From contig NZ_CP014754.1 of assembly GCF_001447155.2 (NCBI RefSeq), forward strand, positions 1,178,001 through 1,242,000: a stretch of DNA of 64,000 nucleotides, read 5' to 3'. Position numbers and translations under genes: made by a program. The notes beneath the pieces were generated by a model. It had not been told where the DNA came from, searched no databases, and saw only the letters and a list, made by a program, of their open reading frames with translations. Positions 17,924 to 27,737 of this stretch are shown piece by piece; position 1 is the first letter of the stretch, and every line of letters starts with the position of its first letter. Source of the stretch: Marinobacter sp. LQ44 (GTDB lineage Bacteria > Pseudomonadota > Gammaproteobacteria > Pseudomonadales > Oleiphilaceae).

Positions 17924-20227
17924 ATGCTGTTAGCTGTGTTATCCGGCTTTTTGCTGGCAATTGCCGCCCCTTTCCTACACCGGGTTGCGGGCAAATACAT
18001 TGGGTGGGTGCTGGCACTTTTGCCGGCAAGCCTTGCGGTCTACTTCAGCACCTTTCTTTCTCAGGTTCAGGATGGGCCGGTGCTACTGGAGTATCAGTGG
18101 CTGCCAGGCCTCGATATCTCCCTGAACTTTCTTGTTGATGGTCTCTCGCTGACGTTTGCCTTACTGATCAGCGGTATCGGTACTTTTATCCTGATCTATG
18201 CCGGTTCTTACCTTGCCGGCCACAAGTATCTGGCCCGCTTCTATGTGATCATGCTGTCGTTCATGGCATCGATGCTCGGGCTGGTGCTCTCGGATAACCT
18301 GATTACCATGTTTGTGTTCTGGGAGCTGACCAGCATCACCTCTTACATGCTGATTGGCTTCAACCACGAAGATCTGGATGCCCGAAAGTGTGCATTGCAG
18401 GGTCTGTTTGTGACCGTGGCCGGCGGCCTGGCGCTGATGGCCGGGCTGATCATGCTGGCCATCATGACTGGCAGCTATTCCCTCGCGGAAATCCTGGCAT
18501 CCAGTGAGCCGCTGCATCAGCATGTTTTCTACACGGGTGCCGTGCTGTGCATACTCGCGGGCACCTTTACCAAATCGGCGCAGGTGCCCTTCCATTTCTG
18601 GCTGCCAAATGCCATGGCAGCGCCGACTCCGGTCTCCGCTTTCCTGCACTCCGCCACCATGGTCAAGGCCGGCGTTTATTTGATGGCACGCCTGAATCCC
18701 TCCCTGGGTGAGGGTGAGCTATGGAGCCTGATGCTGATGGGCTTCGGCGCTGCCACCATGTTTACCGGCGCCTGGCTGGCCTTTGGCAGCACTGGCATCA
18801 AAAAGATTCTGGCCTATTCAACCGTGATGGCACTTGGCACCCTGACCATGCTGATCGGTGTTGGCACAGAACTGGCCATGACGGCCTTTATCTGTTTCCT
18901 GGTAGCCCATTCCCTGTACAAAGGTGCGCTGTTCATGCTCGCCGGTGCCCTGGACCATGAAACCGGCACCAAGGACATCACATTGATGGGTGGCTTGCGC
19001 AAATCCATGCCCGCGACAGCGACCATTGCCGCCTTCGCAGCCCTGTCCCTCGCAGGCCTGCCACCACTGTTCGGTTTTATTGCCAAAGAGTTGATGCTCG
19101 AAGCGCTGATTGATGCGCCGGTCTGGAGTGGTGTGCTGCTCTTCGTGACTGTTGCCGCTGCCATGCTGATCGTTGGCGTAGCGGGTCTGGTTGCGATCAA
19201 GCCGTTCTTTGGCGCCAAGGGAGATACGCCGAAAACGCCTCACGAGGCACCGTTTGGCATGCTCATCGGTCCAGCGGTGCTGACTATTATCGCACTGGTT
19301 TTCGGCCTGCTGCCCTTCATCCCGGAGAATGCCTTGCTGACGGCTGCGGTTGCCTCGGTTTATGGTGCCCCGGTGGATTTCTATCTGGCGCTCTGGCACG
19401 GAATCAACGCACCGCTGATGCTCTCCGCAGCCAGCCTGGTCGTTGGTCTGCTGCTGTTCAAGGCCTGGCCGCGTATTCAGCCAACGCTGTATGCCATCAA
19501 CTACGCAGGCGGTCGTGTCGGCCCGGAGGCGGGCTACTTCAAGTTCATGGAATGGATTACCGTAGTGGCAAGTTGGCAGACCCGGATGTTGCAGAACGGT
19601 GTACTGGGCATCTACATGCTGGTGATGGTTGCCGTTACCTTCGGTCTGGCCGGCTACACCATGCTGGACCAGTATGGCGTGCATTTCACGCTTAACCTGG
19701 CCGACAGCCACTTTTATGAATGGGGCATTGCGCTCTTGCTGGTTGCGTCTGCGGCGTTTGCCAGCGGCACCCATTCCCGCCTGGGCTCGGTAGCGTCTAT
19801 GGGGGTACTTGGCTTTGGTGTAGCACTCACGTTCATCCTGTTCAGTGCACCGGACCTGGGCATCACCCAGCTGCTGGTGGAAACCCTGACGGTGATCCTG
19901 CTGGTTCTGGTTCTGTTCAAGCTTCCGGAGTTCGTCAACCTGTCTACACCTTTCCAGCGTTATCGGGATCTGGCGGTGGCAATCTTCGGTGGCGTTGTTA
20001 TCACCCTGATGATTCTGGCGGTGCTGGACATTCAGTACTTCGAATCCATCTCCTCCTATTACGTTGAGAACAGTGCCCCCCTGGCCTATGGCCGGAATAT
20101 TGTGAACGTGATTCTGGTGGACTTCCGGGCACTGGACACCTTGGGTGAGATCTTCGTGCTGGCACTGGCTGCCCTGGGCGTGTTCTCCATGCTGAAACTG
20201 AAAGCGGAGGATCAGCACAAGCCATGA
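17924..20227 (+). CDS. mrpA: Na+/H+ antiporter subunit A (MrpA/MnhA/PhaA)
   Basis: This is the large membrane subunit of a Mrp multisubunit cation/proton antiporter, related to NADH dehydrogenase NuoL. The chosen ATG at 17924 follows GGAG and gives about 767 residues, close to the family norm; an earlier in-frame start adds 45 hydrophilic residues with no family counterpart. Conserved segments include MFVFWELTSITSYMLIGF, FTKSAQVPFHFWLPNAMAAPTPVSAFLHSATMVKAGVYL with its functional Lys residues, and a C-terminal region with SAPDLGITQLLVETLTVILLVLVL that corresponds to the MrpA-specific extension. It is the first gene of a seven-gene operon and overlaps mrpB by 4 bases. Confidence 0.95.
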   Translation: MLLAVLSGFLLAIAAPFLHRVAGKYIGWVLALLPASLAVYFSTFLSQVQDGPVLLEYQWLPGLDISLNFLVDGLSLTFALLISGIGTFILIYAGSYLAGHKYLARFYVIMLSFMASMLGLVLSDNLITMFVFWELTSITSYMLIGFNHEDLDARKCALQGLFVTVAGGLALMAGLIMLAIMTGSYSLAEILASSEPLHQHVFYTGAVLCILAGTFTKSAQVPFHFWLPNAMAAPTPVSAFLHSATMVKAGVYLMARLNPSLGEGELWSLMLMGFGAATMFTGAWLAFGSTGIKKILAYSTVMALGTLTMLIGVGTELAMTAFICFLVAHSLYKGALFMLAGALDHETGTKDITLMGGLRKSMPATATIAAFAALSLAGLPPLFGFIAKELMLEALIDAPVWSGVLLFVTVAAAMLIVGVAGLVAIKPFFGAKGDTPKTPHEAPFGMLIGPAVLTIIALVFGLLPFIPENALLTAAVASVYGAPVDFYLALWHGINAPLMLSAASLVVGLLLFKAWPRIQPTLYAINYAGGRVGPEAGYFKFMEWITVVASWQTRMLQNGVLGIYMLVMVAVTFGLAGYTMLDQYGVHFTLNLADSHFYEWGIALLLVASAAFASGTHSRLGSVASMGVLGFGVALTFILFSAPDLGITQLLVETLTVILLVLVLFKLPEFVNLSTPFQRYRDLAVAIFGGVVITLMILAVLDIQYFESISSYYVENSAPLAYGRNIVNVILVDFRALDTLGEIFVLALAALGVFSMLKLKAEDQHKP

Positions 20228-20649
20228 AATCCAACACCATGATTCTGCATACCGCGGCCTTGCTGATCATGCCGCTGCAACTGATGTTCTCGATTTTCCT
20301 GCTATTCCGGGGCCACGATGAACCCGGTGGCGGGTTCATTGGTGGGCTGGTTGCCTCTGGCGCGTTTGTGCTCTATGCCTTTGCCTTTGGCGCGGAAGCC
20401 ACTCGTCGGATTCTGCGGGTTGGCCCCCGCGATCTGCTGGCAGCAGGCCTGCTGATGGGGTTGGCATCCACCCTGCCTGCGTTTTTCTCTGGCCAACCCA
20501 TGCTGACAGCCCACTGGTGGGAAGTACCGTTGCCAGGCGACGCCTACCTGAAGCTGTCCACGCCGCTGATTTTTGATATCGGCGTCTATCTTGCCGTTCT
20601 TGGCACCATCATGACTTTTGTGGTTGGCCTGATGGAGTCCGAAGAATGA
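20224..20649 (+). CDS. mrpB: Na+/H+ antiporter subunit B
   Basis: This 141-residue membrane protein with four hydrophobic helices has the MrpB hallmark [29 protein letters not shown] near residues 22-50. It is a separate gene rather than fused to mrpA, the arrangement called group 1. The ATG overlaps the mrpA stop (ATGA), so translation is probably coupled. It takes part in the hetero-oligomeric Na+(Li+)/H+ antiporter in the inner membrane. Confidence 0.93.
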   Translation: MKSNTMILHTAALLIMPLQLMFSIFLLFRGHDEPGGGFIGGLVASGAFVLYAFAFGAEATRRILRVGPRDLLAAGLLMGLASTLPAFFSGQPMLTAHWWEVPLPGDAYLKLSTPLIFDIGVYLAVLGTIMTFVVGLMESEE

Positions 20650-20683
20650 TCTTTTCCCAAAAGAAGAACTCCGGAGGATCTCT

Positions 20684-21031
20684 ATGGAGAGCCTGATGGC
20701 GTATGTGGTGGGCATCATGTTCACTGCGGCCTTTTACATGATGCTCAGGCGGTCCATCGTCAAACTGGTTATCGGTTTGATGATACTCAGTAATGCCGCC
20801 AACCTGCTGATCTTTGTTGTGTCCGGCATGACCCGTGGCGCGCCGCCGCTGATTGCGGAAGGCGCCAGCGCCCCGGCAGGCATGATTGCAGATCCGTTGC
20901 CCCAGGCCCTGATCCTGACTGCAATCGTGATTGCCTTTGGTGTGTTGGCCTTCGCCGTGGTTCTTATCCGCCGAGCTTACGAAGTGGTTGGAACCGATGA
21001 CCTGGACCAGATGAAGGATACGGACACTTGA
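20684..21031 (+). CDS. mrpC: Na+/H+ antiporter subunit C (NuoK-like)
   Basis: This 115-residue, three-helix subunit is homologous to NuoK/MnhC. Typical features are [24 protein letters not shown] in the second helix and [25 protein letters not shown] in the third. A GGAGGA ribosome site precedes the ATG after a 34-base gap, the longest inside the operon. Its stop codon overlaps the TTG start of mrpD. Confidence 0.94.
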   Translation: MESLMAYVVGIMFTAAFYMMLRRSIVKLVIGLMILSNAANLLIFVVSGMTRGAPPLIAEGASAPAGMIADPLPQALILTAIVIAFGVLAFAVVLIRRAYEVVGTDDLDQMKDTDT

Positions 21032-22542
21032 GCCCGGAAATCATTCTTCCTGTATTTATTCCCCTGACGGCTGGCGCCCTGTCGCTGGCACTGTGGCGGT
21101 CGATTCGCTATCAGCGCATTCTGGCTGTGCTGGCCAATATCCTGTTGCTGTGGAGTGGCATCTGGCTACTGATGTCCACCACCGACCAGGGCTTTGTGAC
21201 CATGGAAATGGGCAGTTGGCCGGCACCGTTCAGTATTGTGTTTGTGGCCGATGTTCTGGCCGCCATCATGATCGTACTGACCGGGATTATCGGCCTGGCC
21301 ATCGCTATCTACTCGCTGGCGTCAACGCCCCGGGGCCATGAAAAGTTCGGCTACTACCCGCTGATGCACCTGTTGCTGGCCGGTGTGGCAGGCTCTTTCT
21401 TGACCGGCGACATCTTTAACCTGTTCGTCTGGTTTGAGGTCATGCTGCTGGCTTCCTTCGCCCTGCTCACCCTTGGCGGTGAGCGTGCGCAGATGGAAGG
21501 CGCCATCAAGTACGTTACCCTCAACCTGTTTTCTTCTGCGATTTTCCTGTCAGCGGTAGGCTTGCTCTACGGCATGGTGGGCACCTTGAACATGGCAGAC
21601 ATCGCGCAAAAAATTGGCCAAGTTGAAGACACCGGCATGCTAACCGTGGTTGCCATGATGTTCATGGTGTCTTTCGGTGTAAAGGCGGCTGCGTTCCCAT
21701 TGTTTTTCTGGCTGCCGGCGTCTTACCACACCCCCCAGGTGGCAGTCTCAGCCCTGTTTGCCGGCCTGCTCACCAAGGTGGGCGTCTATGCCCTGTTCCG
21801 GATGTTCACTCTGGTTTTCACCCAGGACGTCGATTACACCCATAATATCCTGCTGTGGGCCGCCACCCTGACGATGCTGACCGGTGTTCTGGGTGCGGCA
21901 GCGCAGTTCGAATTCCGGCGCATTCTTTCGTTCCACATTGTCAGCCAGATTGGCTACATGATGCTGGGCCTGGCCTTGTTCACCCCGCTGGCCATCATAG
22001 GCGGTGTGTTCTACATCATGCACCACATCATTGTGAAGACGAACCTGTTCCTGGTCAGCGGCTTTACCTATCGCCTGCTGGGCAGCTATGAACTGAAAGA
22101 CCTGGGCGGTGTCTACAAGTACCGCCCTCTGCTAGCGGTGCTGTTCCTGATCCCGGCCCTGTCTCTGGCGGGCATTCCGCCGCTATCCGGTTTCTTTGCC
22201 AAGTTCGTAGTGATCCGCGCAGCCCTCGAAGCAGAAGCCTATTTGGTCACCTTTGTGGCCCTGCTGGTTGGCCTGTTGACGCTGTACTCAATGATCAAGA
22301 TCTGGGCAGAGGTGTTCTGGAAGAAGGTACCAGACCACGTCAAGAATACCGAAGAGCTCAAGGGCAAGCTGAACGAAAAGCATGCCTGGGCCTACTACCT
22401 GCCCATGGTTGGCCTGGCCATCTGCACCCTGATTATCGGCCTGTATGGCCAGCCCATCTACGAGCTGGCAGAGATGTCTGCCGAGCAGCTGATGAACCCG
22501 CAGCTCTACATCGAAGCGGTGTTGGGAGGTGATCAGCCATGA
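21028..22542 (+). CDS. mrpD: Na+/H+ antiporter subunit D (NuoN/NuoM-like)
   Basis: This 504-residue polytopic subunit has the antiporter-family core: [19 protein letters not shown] near residue 135, and [39 protein letters not shown] with conserved lysines near residues 218-255. Translation begins at TTG 21028, which shares bases with the mrpC stop. The next gene starts inside its own stop (ATGA at 22539). It probably forms one of the two proton channels with MrpA. Confidence 0.95.
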   Translation: MSPEIILPVFIPLTAGALSLALWRSIRYQRILAVLANILLLWSGIWLLMSTTDQGFVTMEMGSWPAPFSIVFVADVLAAIMIVLTGIIGLAIAIYSLASTPRGHEKFGYYPLMHLLLAGVAGSFLTGDIFNLFVWFEVMLLASFALLTLGGERAQMEGAIKYVTLNLFSSAIFLSAVGLLYGMVGTLNMADIAQKIGQVEDTGMLTVVAMMFMVSFGVKAAAFPLFFWLPASYHTPQVAVSALFAGLLTKVGVYALFRMFTLVFTQDVDYTHNILLWAATLTMLTGVLGAAAQFEFRRILSFHIVSQIGYMMLGLALFTPLAIIGGVFYIMHHIIVKTNLFLVSGFTYRLLGSYELKDLGGVYKYRPLLAVLFLIPALSLAGIPPLSGFFAKFVVIRAALEAEAYLVTFVALLVGLLTLYSMIKIWAEVFWKKVPDHVKNTEELKGKLNEKHAWAYYLPMVGLAICTLIIGLYGQPIYELAEMSAEQLMNPQLYIEAVLGGDQP

Positions 22543-23012
22543 TCGGATTTTTCTGGAACGTTTGCCTGGCGCTGGCCTGGGTTGCCCTGAGTGGCTCATT
22601 TACCGCGTGGAATCTGTTTGCAGGTCTGTTCTTCGGCTACCTGGCCTTGATGGTGCTGCAGAAGCATGTTCCGGCGCTAAAAGGTTATTCCCGGCGGCTA
22701 CCAAGACTGATTTCCTTTTCCCTGTTTTTTATCAAGGAACTGGTCAAGGCGAACTTCCGCGTGGCGTACGACGTAGCAACCCCGGTCTGGTATATGAAGC
22801 CCGGCGTGATTGCCTATGAGATGGAAGCCCACACAGACGCAGAAATCATGTTCCTGAGCAGCTTTATCTCGCTGACTCCCGGCACCCTGAGCCTGGACGT
22901 CTCCGATGACCGGCGAGTGCTCTATATTCACGCCATGTTCCTGCAGGACGAGGAGCAGTTGCGCAAGGATCTCAAGGAGCTTGAGTTCCGGATTCTCAAG
23001 ATCATGCGCTGA
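22539..23012 (+). CDS. mrpE: Na+/H+ antiporter subunit E
   Basis: This 157-residue subunit has an N-terminal membrane segment pair and a cytoplasmic C-terminal domain. The conserved MrpE stretch SSFISLTPGTLSLDVSDDRRVLYIHAMF is present near residues 100-130. The start overlaps the mrpD stop codon by 4 bases. It is part of the small-subunit half of the Mrp complex. Confidence 0.93.
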   Translation: MIGFFWNVCLALAWVALSGSFTAWNLFAGLFFGYLALMVLQKHVPALKGYSRRLPRLISFSLFFIKELVKANFRVAYDVATPVWYMKPGVIAYEMEAHTDAEIMFLSSFISLTPGTLSLDVSDDRRVLYIHAMFLQDEEQLRKDLKELEFRILKIMR

Positions 23013-23023
23013 GGAGCCCAAAC

Positions 23024-23296
23024 GTGCTGGATGTTGTTATCAATATTGTCTATTTCATGCTGTCGGTGGCCCTGCTGTTCGGGTTTATCCGGCTGATTAA
23101 AGGGCCATCATTGCCCGACCGGGTGGTTTCTCTGGAACTGATCGCCTCTATCGTGGTCGGTTACGTAGGGGTGCACGCCATCGATACTGGCGTGCCCAGC
23201 CTTCTGGATGTCGCCATAGTTATCGCCCTGACAGCGTTCCTGACTGCCGTCGGTTTTGCCCGATTCCTGGAGCGAGGAGGACCCAAGAGTGAGTGA
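23024..23296 (+). CDS. mrpF: Na+/H+ antiporter subunit F
   Basis: This 90-residue, three-helix subunit has the family motif FIRLIKGPSLPDRVVSLELIA near residues 20-40 and TAFLTAVGFARFLERG at the end. It starts at GTG, with GAGGAG about ten bases upstream. It overlaps mrpG by 8 bases. Confidence 0.93.
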   Translation: MLDVVINIVYFMLSVALLFGFIRLIKGPSLPDRVVSLELIASIVVGYVGVHAIDTGVPSLLDVAIVIALTAFLTAVGFARFLERGGPKSE

Positions 23297-23708
23297 ACTG
23301 ATTGTTGCCATATTGCTCATGACCGGTGCCAGTTTCATGATTCTGGCCTCCGTGGGCATCCTCCGGCTTCCGGACCTGCCCACCCGAATGCATGCATCAA
23401 CAAAGGCCGGCGCAATGGGTGCCATGATGACCATGGCCGGTGTAGCGGCGTATTTCGCAGATGTGGTGGTGTTTACACGGGCGTTCGCGATTGTCATTTT
23501 TATCCTGATCACCGCGCCGATTGCCGCCCATGTGATTGGCCGGGCCGGCTACTTCCTGGGCACACCGCTGTGGGAAGGCACTGTGAAGGATGAGCTCAAA
23601 GATAACTACGACGAAAAAACCCACAAACTGTACAGCGGCTTTGAGCCCGCTCCGGAAAGCGTCATCCCGCCCAAGCACGAAAAGCGCAGCGAGGATGATG
23701 AAGACTGA
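23289..23708 (+). CDS. mrpG: Na+/H+ antiporter subunit G
   Basis: The last Mrp subunit has about 139 residues. The GTG at 23289 is selected because GAGGAGG lies directly upstream and the protein then opens with the usual short N-terminus before the first helix. The family motif GILRLPDLPTRMHASTKAGAMG is present. A charged C-terminal tail (residues 105-139) is rich in Lys, Glu and Asp. It ends the operon 46 bases before the acyl-CoA ligase gene, so read-through is possible. Confidence 0.92.
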   Translation: MSELIVAILLMTGASFMILASVGILRLPDLPTRMHASTKAGAMGAMMTMAGVAAYFADVVVFTRAFAIVIFILITAPIAAHVIGRAGYFLGTPLWEGTVKDELKDNYDEKTHKLYSGFEPAPESVIPPKHEKRSEDDED

Positions 23709-23754
23709 ATAAACAAGAACAATCATCCAACAAGACGTCGAAGAGGTGTAAACC

Positions 23755-25401
23755 ATGGCACAAACCCGCATTCTCCCCGCGGCCGACAACGCTTATCAGT
23801 ACCCCCTTCTGATCAAACGGCTTCTGCTCTCCGGACCTCGTTATAACCCGGACCAGGAAATCGTTTACGCCAACCGCAGCAAGTACACCTATACCGACCT
23901 GGTAGAGCGCATCCACAAACTCGCCAACGCCCTGACAGACGCCGGCGTGAAGCCCGGCGACACCGTGGCGGTGATGGACTGGGACACCCCACGCTACCTG
24001 GAGTGTTTCTTCGCGATCCCGATGATCGGTGCCATTCTGCACACCGTTAACGTGCGTCTGTCACCGGAACAGATTGTGTATACCATGAACCACGCGGAAG
24101 ACGACGTGGTGCTGGTACACGATGATTTCCTGCCGATCATCGAGGGCGTCAAAGACGAAATCAAAACCGTCAAAACCTGGATTCAGCTGACTGACAGCGA
24201 CAACGCCAAATCAACCACAGTCGACTCCCATGGCGAATATGAGGCCATGCTGGCCAAAGCCGACAACCAGTTCGACTTCCCGGACTTTGACGAAAACAGC
24301 GTGGCCACCACTTTCTACACCACCGGTACCACGGGCAACCCCAAAGGCGTTTATTTCAGCCACCGGCAGCTGGTACTACACACCCTGGCCATGACCGGCA
24401 CCATCGCTCACTTCGATGAAATGCCGCTGCTCCGTTCTTCCTCCGTGTATATGCCGGTCACCCCTATGTTCCATGTTCACGCCTGGGGTGTGCCCTACGC
24501 AGCCACCATGATGGGCATCAAGCAGGTTTACCCGGGCCGCTACGAGCCGGAACTGCTGGTCGACCTGCTGAAAACACATAAAGTTTCTTTCTCGCACTGT
24601 GTGCCCACCATCATGCAGATGATGATGGCCACCGAATCCATCAAGACCGCCGACCTCAGCAACTGGCATGTACTCATCGGAGGCAGCGCCCTGACCAAGG
24701 GTCTCTGTGATGCCGGCGCCAAACTCGGCATCAAGATGTTCACCGGCTACGGCATGTCGGAAACCTGCCCGCTGCTGAGCGCCACCCACATGAAGCCGGA
24801 AGACCTCGAGCTACCCCTTGAACAGCAAACGGCCATCCGGGTGAAAACCGGCATCGCCGTTCCATTGGTAGACCTTGAGATTGTCGACCCGGATGGCAAA
24901 CCGGTTGCCCACGACGGCGAAGCCAAGGGCGAAGTGGTTGCCCGGGCACCCTGGTTGACCCAGAGCTACTTCAAACAGCCAGACAAGGGCGAGGAACTCT
25001 GGGAAGGCGGCTGGTTGCACACCGGTGACGTGGCCAGCATGGAGCCAGACAACACGCTGACCATCAAGGACCGCATCAAGGATGTGATCAAGACCGGGGG
25101 TGAGTGGCTTTCCTCTCTGGACCTTGAAAACTTGATCAGCCAGCACCCGGCCGTGGCGGGTGCCGCTGTGGTTGGCGTGCCCGATGAGAAATGGGGCGAG
25201 CGGCCGCATGCGCTGGTGACCCTCAAACCCGGAGAGCAAGCCGGCGTCGAGGACATCCAGAACCACCTGAAACAGTTCGTGGAGAGCGGCGAGATCAACA
25301 AATGGGCCATCCCGGAGCAAATTGATTTCGTGGAGGATATCCCCAAGACCAGTGTTGGCAAGATCAACAAGAAGTTGATTCGGGATCAGCTCAAAGACTG
25401 A
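23755..25401 (+). CDS. Fatty acid-CoA ligase (AlkK-like, AMP-forming)
   Basis: This 548-residue adenylate-forming enzyme activates medium- or long-chain fatty acids to acyl-CoA. The P-loop-like motif TTFYTTGTTGNPKGVYFSH lies near residues 183-201. YGMSETCP is at about 330, the TGDV motif near 423, and the hinge KDRIKDVIKTGGEWLSSLDLE near 440. The C-terminal catalytic Lys region is KTSVGKINKK. The overall look is that of AlkK, which acts after alkane oxidation, so a role with alkB 13 kb upstream is plausible. It is followed by a strong bidirectional terminator. Confidence 0.9.
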   Translation: MAQTRILPAADNAYQYPLLIKRLLLSGPRYNPDQEIVYANRSKYTYTDLVERIHKLANALTDAGVKPGDTVAVMDWDTPRYLECFFAIPMIGAILHTVNVRLSPEQIVYTMNHAEDDVVLVHDDFLPIIEGVKDEIKTVKTWIQLTDSDNAKSTTVDSHGEYEAMLAKADNQFDFPDFDENSVATTFYTTGTTGNPKGVYFSHRQLVLHTLAMTGTIAHFDEMPLLRSSSVYMPVTPMFHVHAWGVPYAATMMGIKQVYPGRYEPELLVDLLKTHKVSFSHCVPTIMQMMMATESIKTADLSNWHVLIGGSALTKGLCDAGAKLGIKMFTGYGMSETCPLLSATHMKPEDLELPLEQQTAIRVKTGIAVPLVDLEIVDPDGKPVAHDGEAKGEVVARAPWLTQSYFKQPDKGEELWEGGWLHTGDVASMEPDNTLTIKDRIKDVIKTGGEWLSSLDLENLISQHPAVAGAAVVGVPDEKWGERPHALVTLKPGEQAGVEDIQNHLKQFVESGEINKWAIPEQIDFVEDIPKTSVGKINKKLIRDQLKD

Positions 25402-25414
25402 CCACCACTGCTGC

Positions 25415-25453
25415 AAAAAAGCCGGCCACTGCCCTGCAGTCGCCGGCTTTTTT
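25415..25453. terminator. Bidirectional terminator between acyl-CoA ligase and dadA
   Basis: The stem AAAAAAGCCGGC...GCCGGCTTTTTT, with an inner ACTG/CAGT pair, has A and T tracts on both sides. It lies between the convergent ligase and dadA stop codons, so it can terminate both transcripts. Confidence 0.9.
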
Positions 25454-25465
25454 GGTGCCCGGAAA

Positions 25466-26719
25466 TCAGAGCCCGGAGAAGGTGAAGTCGACCTCTGGTG
25501 TGCGACCGGCCACGATATCCGCCAATGCCGCTGCAGAACCACAGGAGTGAGTCCACCCCAAAGTGCCGTGGCCAGTGTTCAGGTACAGGTTGGCAAAGTG
25601 ACTCTTACCGATATAGGGCACGTTCGAAGGCGTTGCTGGCCGCAGGCCAGTCCAGAATTCGGACTTGTCCCAGTACGCGGCTTCCGGCATCAGTTCCGCT
25701 GATCTTCGCACAATGGCCCGGCACCGAGTGTAGTTCAGGTCCCGGGTATAGCCGTTGAGCTCAGCGGTACCCGCCACCCGTATCCGGTCACCCAGTCGCG
25801 AATAGACCAGTTTGTATTCGTCATCGGTCAAACTGACACTGAATGCCGCATCCGGATTTTTGACCGGCACGGTGATTGAGTAGCCCTTGGCGGGGTATAT
25901 GTTCAGGAACAGACCCAATTTTCGGGCCAGGATGGCACTGAAGCTGCCGAGACTCAGCACATAACTGTCCGCGCGAAGGATCTGGTGTTTGCCTTCGTTA
26001 ATGACCTGCACGCCCAGAATACGGTCACCAGCGCGATCAAAATCCAGCACCTCGGTCCCGTACACAAACGTTACGCCGGCCTCTTCACAACGCCTTGCCA
26101 ACGACTGGGTGAAGGCCCGGGCATCACCACTTTCATCATCGGCGGTGTACGTGGCACCGGCAATTCGATGGCGCACTGGCTGCAATGCAGGTTCGATCTG
26201 CACCGCCTTTTCCGCATCGATCACCTGTCGGTCACAGCCAAGCTCACGCATGATCCGGGCAGGCTCCATGGCCGCATCAAACTCTGTCGGATTGGTGTAG
26301 AAATGAAGGATCCCTTTCTCAAGGTGGTCGTATTCGATACCAGCATCCCTGCGCAGTGCCTGCAGACAGTCCCGACTATAAGTGCCCAGGTTAACCATCT
26401 GGCGAATATTATGGGCCGCCTTGGCTGAGGTGCACTGGGTCAGGAAAGACAAGGCCCAGCGCCATTGGTAAGGGTCCAGTCGGGGGCGGAACAACAGGGG
26501 GGCATCCGGCTGAAACAGCCATTTCAGTACCTTGAGCGGCGCCGAGGGATTGGCCCAGGGTTCGGCATGGGACACAGAGACCTGGCCACCATTGGCATAA
26601 CTGGTTTCCAGGCCTGACTGGCTCTGACGGTCGACTACTGTTACCTGATGGCCCTGCTGGTGCAGATACCAGGCCGAGGTAACTCCTACGACACCGGCCC
26701 CTAGAACCAGTACATGCAT
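25466..26719 (-). CDS. dadA: D-amino acid dehydrogenase small subunit
   Basis: This 417-residue FAD enzyme oxidises D-amino acids (D-alanine in particular) to 2-oxo acids at the membrane. The dinucleotide motif GAGVVGVTSAWYLHQQGH is at residues 7-24. SYANGGQVSVSHAEPWANPSAPLKVLKWLF and the C-terminal TGHGTLGWTHSCGSAAALADIVAGR are DadA hallmarks. Length is typical. No alanine racemase (dadX) gene is adjacent, unlike in many relatives. Confidence 0.93.
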   Translation of the reverse strand: MHVLVLGAGVVGVTSAWYLHQQGHQVTVVDRQSQSGLETSYANGGQVSVSHAEPWANPSAPLKVLKWLFQPDAPLLFRPRLDPYQWRWALSFLTQCTSAKAAHNIRQMVNLGTYSRDCLQALRRDAGIEYDHLEKGILHFYTNPTEFDAAMEPARIMRELGCDRQVIDAEKAVQIEPALQPVRHRIAGATYTADDESGDARAFTQSLARRCEEAGVTFVYGTEVLDFDRAGDRILGVQVINEGKHQILRADSYVLSLGSFSAILARKLGLFLNIYPAKGYSITVPVKNPDAAFSVSLTDDEYKLVYSRLGDRIRVAGTAELNGYTRDLNYTRCRAIVRRSAELMPEAAYWDKSEFWTGLRPATPSNVPYIGKSHFANLYLNTGHGTLGWTHSCGSAAALADIVAGRTPEVDFTFSGL

Positions 26720-26755
26720 GCGCGCCTCCTATGAATCGTTGTCTGTCGTAAAACC

Positions 26756-27115
26756 TCAGCCTCCGGATTTTTTTACTGTCCACCCTTTCTGCTGAAGCAA
26801 GGGCACGAGAATATCCCGTTGGTCGCCCTGAATTTCCACCACACCGTCCTTCACTGTACCACCTGTGCCACATTTGGCTTTTAGCACTTTGGCGTAGGCT
26901 TTCAGTTCTTTGTCATCCATCGGGATACCAGTGATCAGGGTAACCCCCTTACCTTTGCGCCCCTTGGTTTCCCGGCTGACCCGAACAACGCCGTCACCCG
27001 CCCGCCGTTCTGGCTGCCCGCAGGTGCAGCCAGCAACCGGGTTCCGACATTCCGGGCACATACGCCCCTGCTCTGTGGAGAAAACCAGGCCGCCTTCCCG
27101 CTTTTTCATTCCCAT
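26756..27115 (-). CDS. yciH: SUI1-domain translation factor, YciH-like
   Basis: This 119-residue protein has a C-terminal SUI1/eIF1-like domain (GKGVTLITGIPMDDKELKAYAKVLKAKCGTGGTVKDGVVEIQGDQRD). The N-terminus has a Cys cluster C-x2-C-x6-C-x-C (residues 19-31) that probably binds zinc. The bacterial homologue influences start-codon selection and stress translation. It lies between dadA and a DUF4136 lipoprotein on the same strand, with short gaps. Confidence 0.92.
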   Translation of the reverse strand: MGMKKREGGLVFSTEQGRMCPECRNPVAGCTCGQPERRAGDGVVRVSRETKGRKGKGVTLITGIPMDDKELKAYAKVLKAKCGTGGTVKDGVVEIQGDQRDILVPLLQQKGWTVKKSGG

Positions 27116-27136
27116 ACGTCAGCCTTCACCTGTTGC

Positions 27137-27664
27137 TCAGTTCAGGCCGGGAGGGTATTTGGAAAACATTTCCGAGACAACCTCGTCGATCAACTTGCGC
27201 CGGGTTTCCGGTGACTGGTTTTCATTCAGGTAACGACGGCTCGCAGCACGCCAGACCACCTCGGAGTTACGCCGGTCAGCCAGTTCGACAACCAGTTTGC
27301 CCTCGGTGATTTCCCGCACCGGTGGCGGAGCCGATACGCCCCAGCCAAAGTTGCCTCGGCCAAAACCGAAGCCGAGCCCCACTCCAACCTGCTCCAAGCG
27401 ATCTTCCGGGACAATCTGCCATGAAACCAGCAAATCAGCCTCGGCATCAGCGACCTGTTTCATGGCCTTGCGGTTAAGTTCGCGCTCAATGGCAGAACGA
27501 ACCCGGCTGTCATCCAGCGATGTGAAACCAGAATCTTGTTGTCCCGGTGCGTAGGCCCAGCTGGTAAAGTTGCCGAACACTGTCGCCGAGTTGTAGTCGG
27601 TAACCACGTTGCTGGCGCAGCCAGTCATAAATGCGGCCATGACCGCTATGATAAACACTCGCAT
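27137..27664 (-). CDS. DUF4136-family lipoprotein
   Basis: This 175-residue lipoprotein has a short signal peptide ending in the lipobox MTGC16. The mature part has the family layout: DYNSATVFGNFTSWAYAPG near the start, a central LVSWQIVPEDRLEQVGVGLGFGFG and Gly-rich segment, and the end KLIDEVVSEMFSKYPP. It is presumably an outer- or inner-membrane lipoprotein; the function is unknown. It starts upstream of yciH and may be co-transcribed with it (21-base gap). Confidence 0.85.
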   Translation of the reverse strand: MRVFIIAVMAAFMTGCASNVVTDYNSATVFGNFTSWAYAPGQQDSGFTSLDDSRVRSAIERELNRKAMKQVADAEADLLVSWQIVPEDRLEQVGVGLGFGFGRGNFGWGVSAPPPVREITEGKLVVELADRRNSEVVWRAASRRYLNENQSPETRRKLIDEVVSEMFSKYPPGLN

Positions 27665-27737
27665 GGTCTTCTCCTGCGTTGAACACTCTCATGGTTCAGT
27701 ATACGCCCCACCGGGCGCTTTCAGTTTGCTACCGGAG

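Noticed and set aside
18818..20218. A 466-codon open frame antisense to mrpA
   Set aside because: It is Gln/His/Arg-rich with no domain, and lies wholly opposite a well-supported antiporter subunit.
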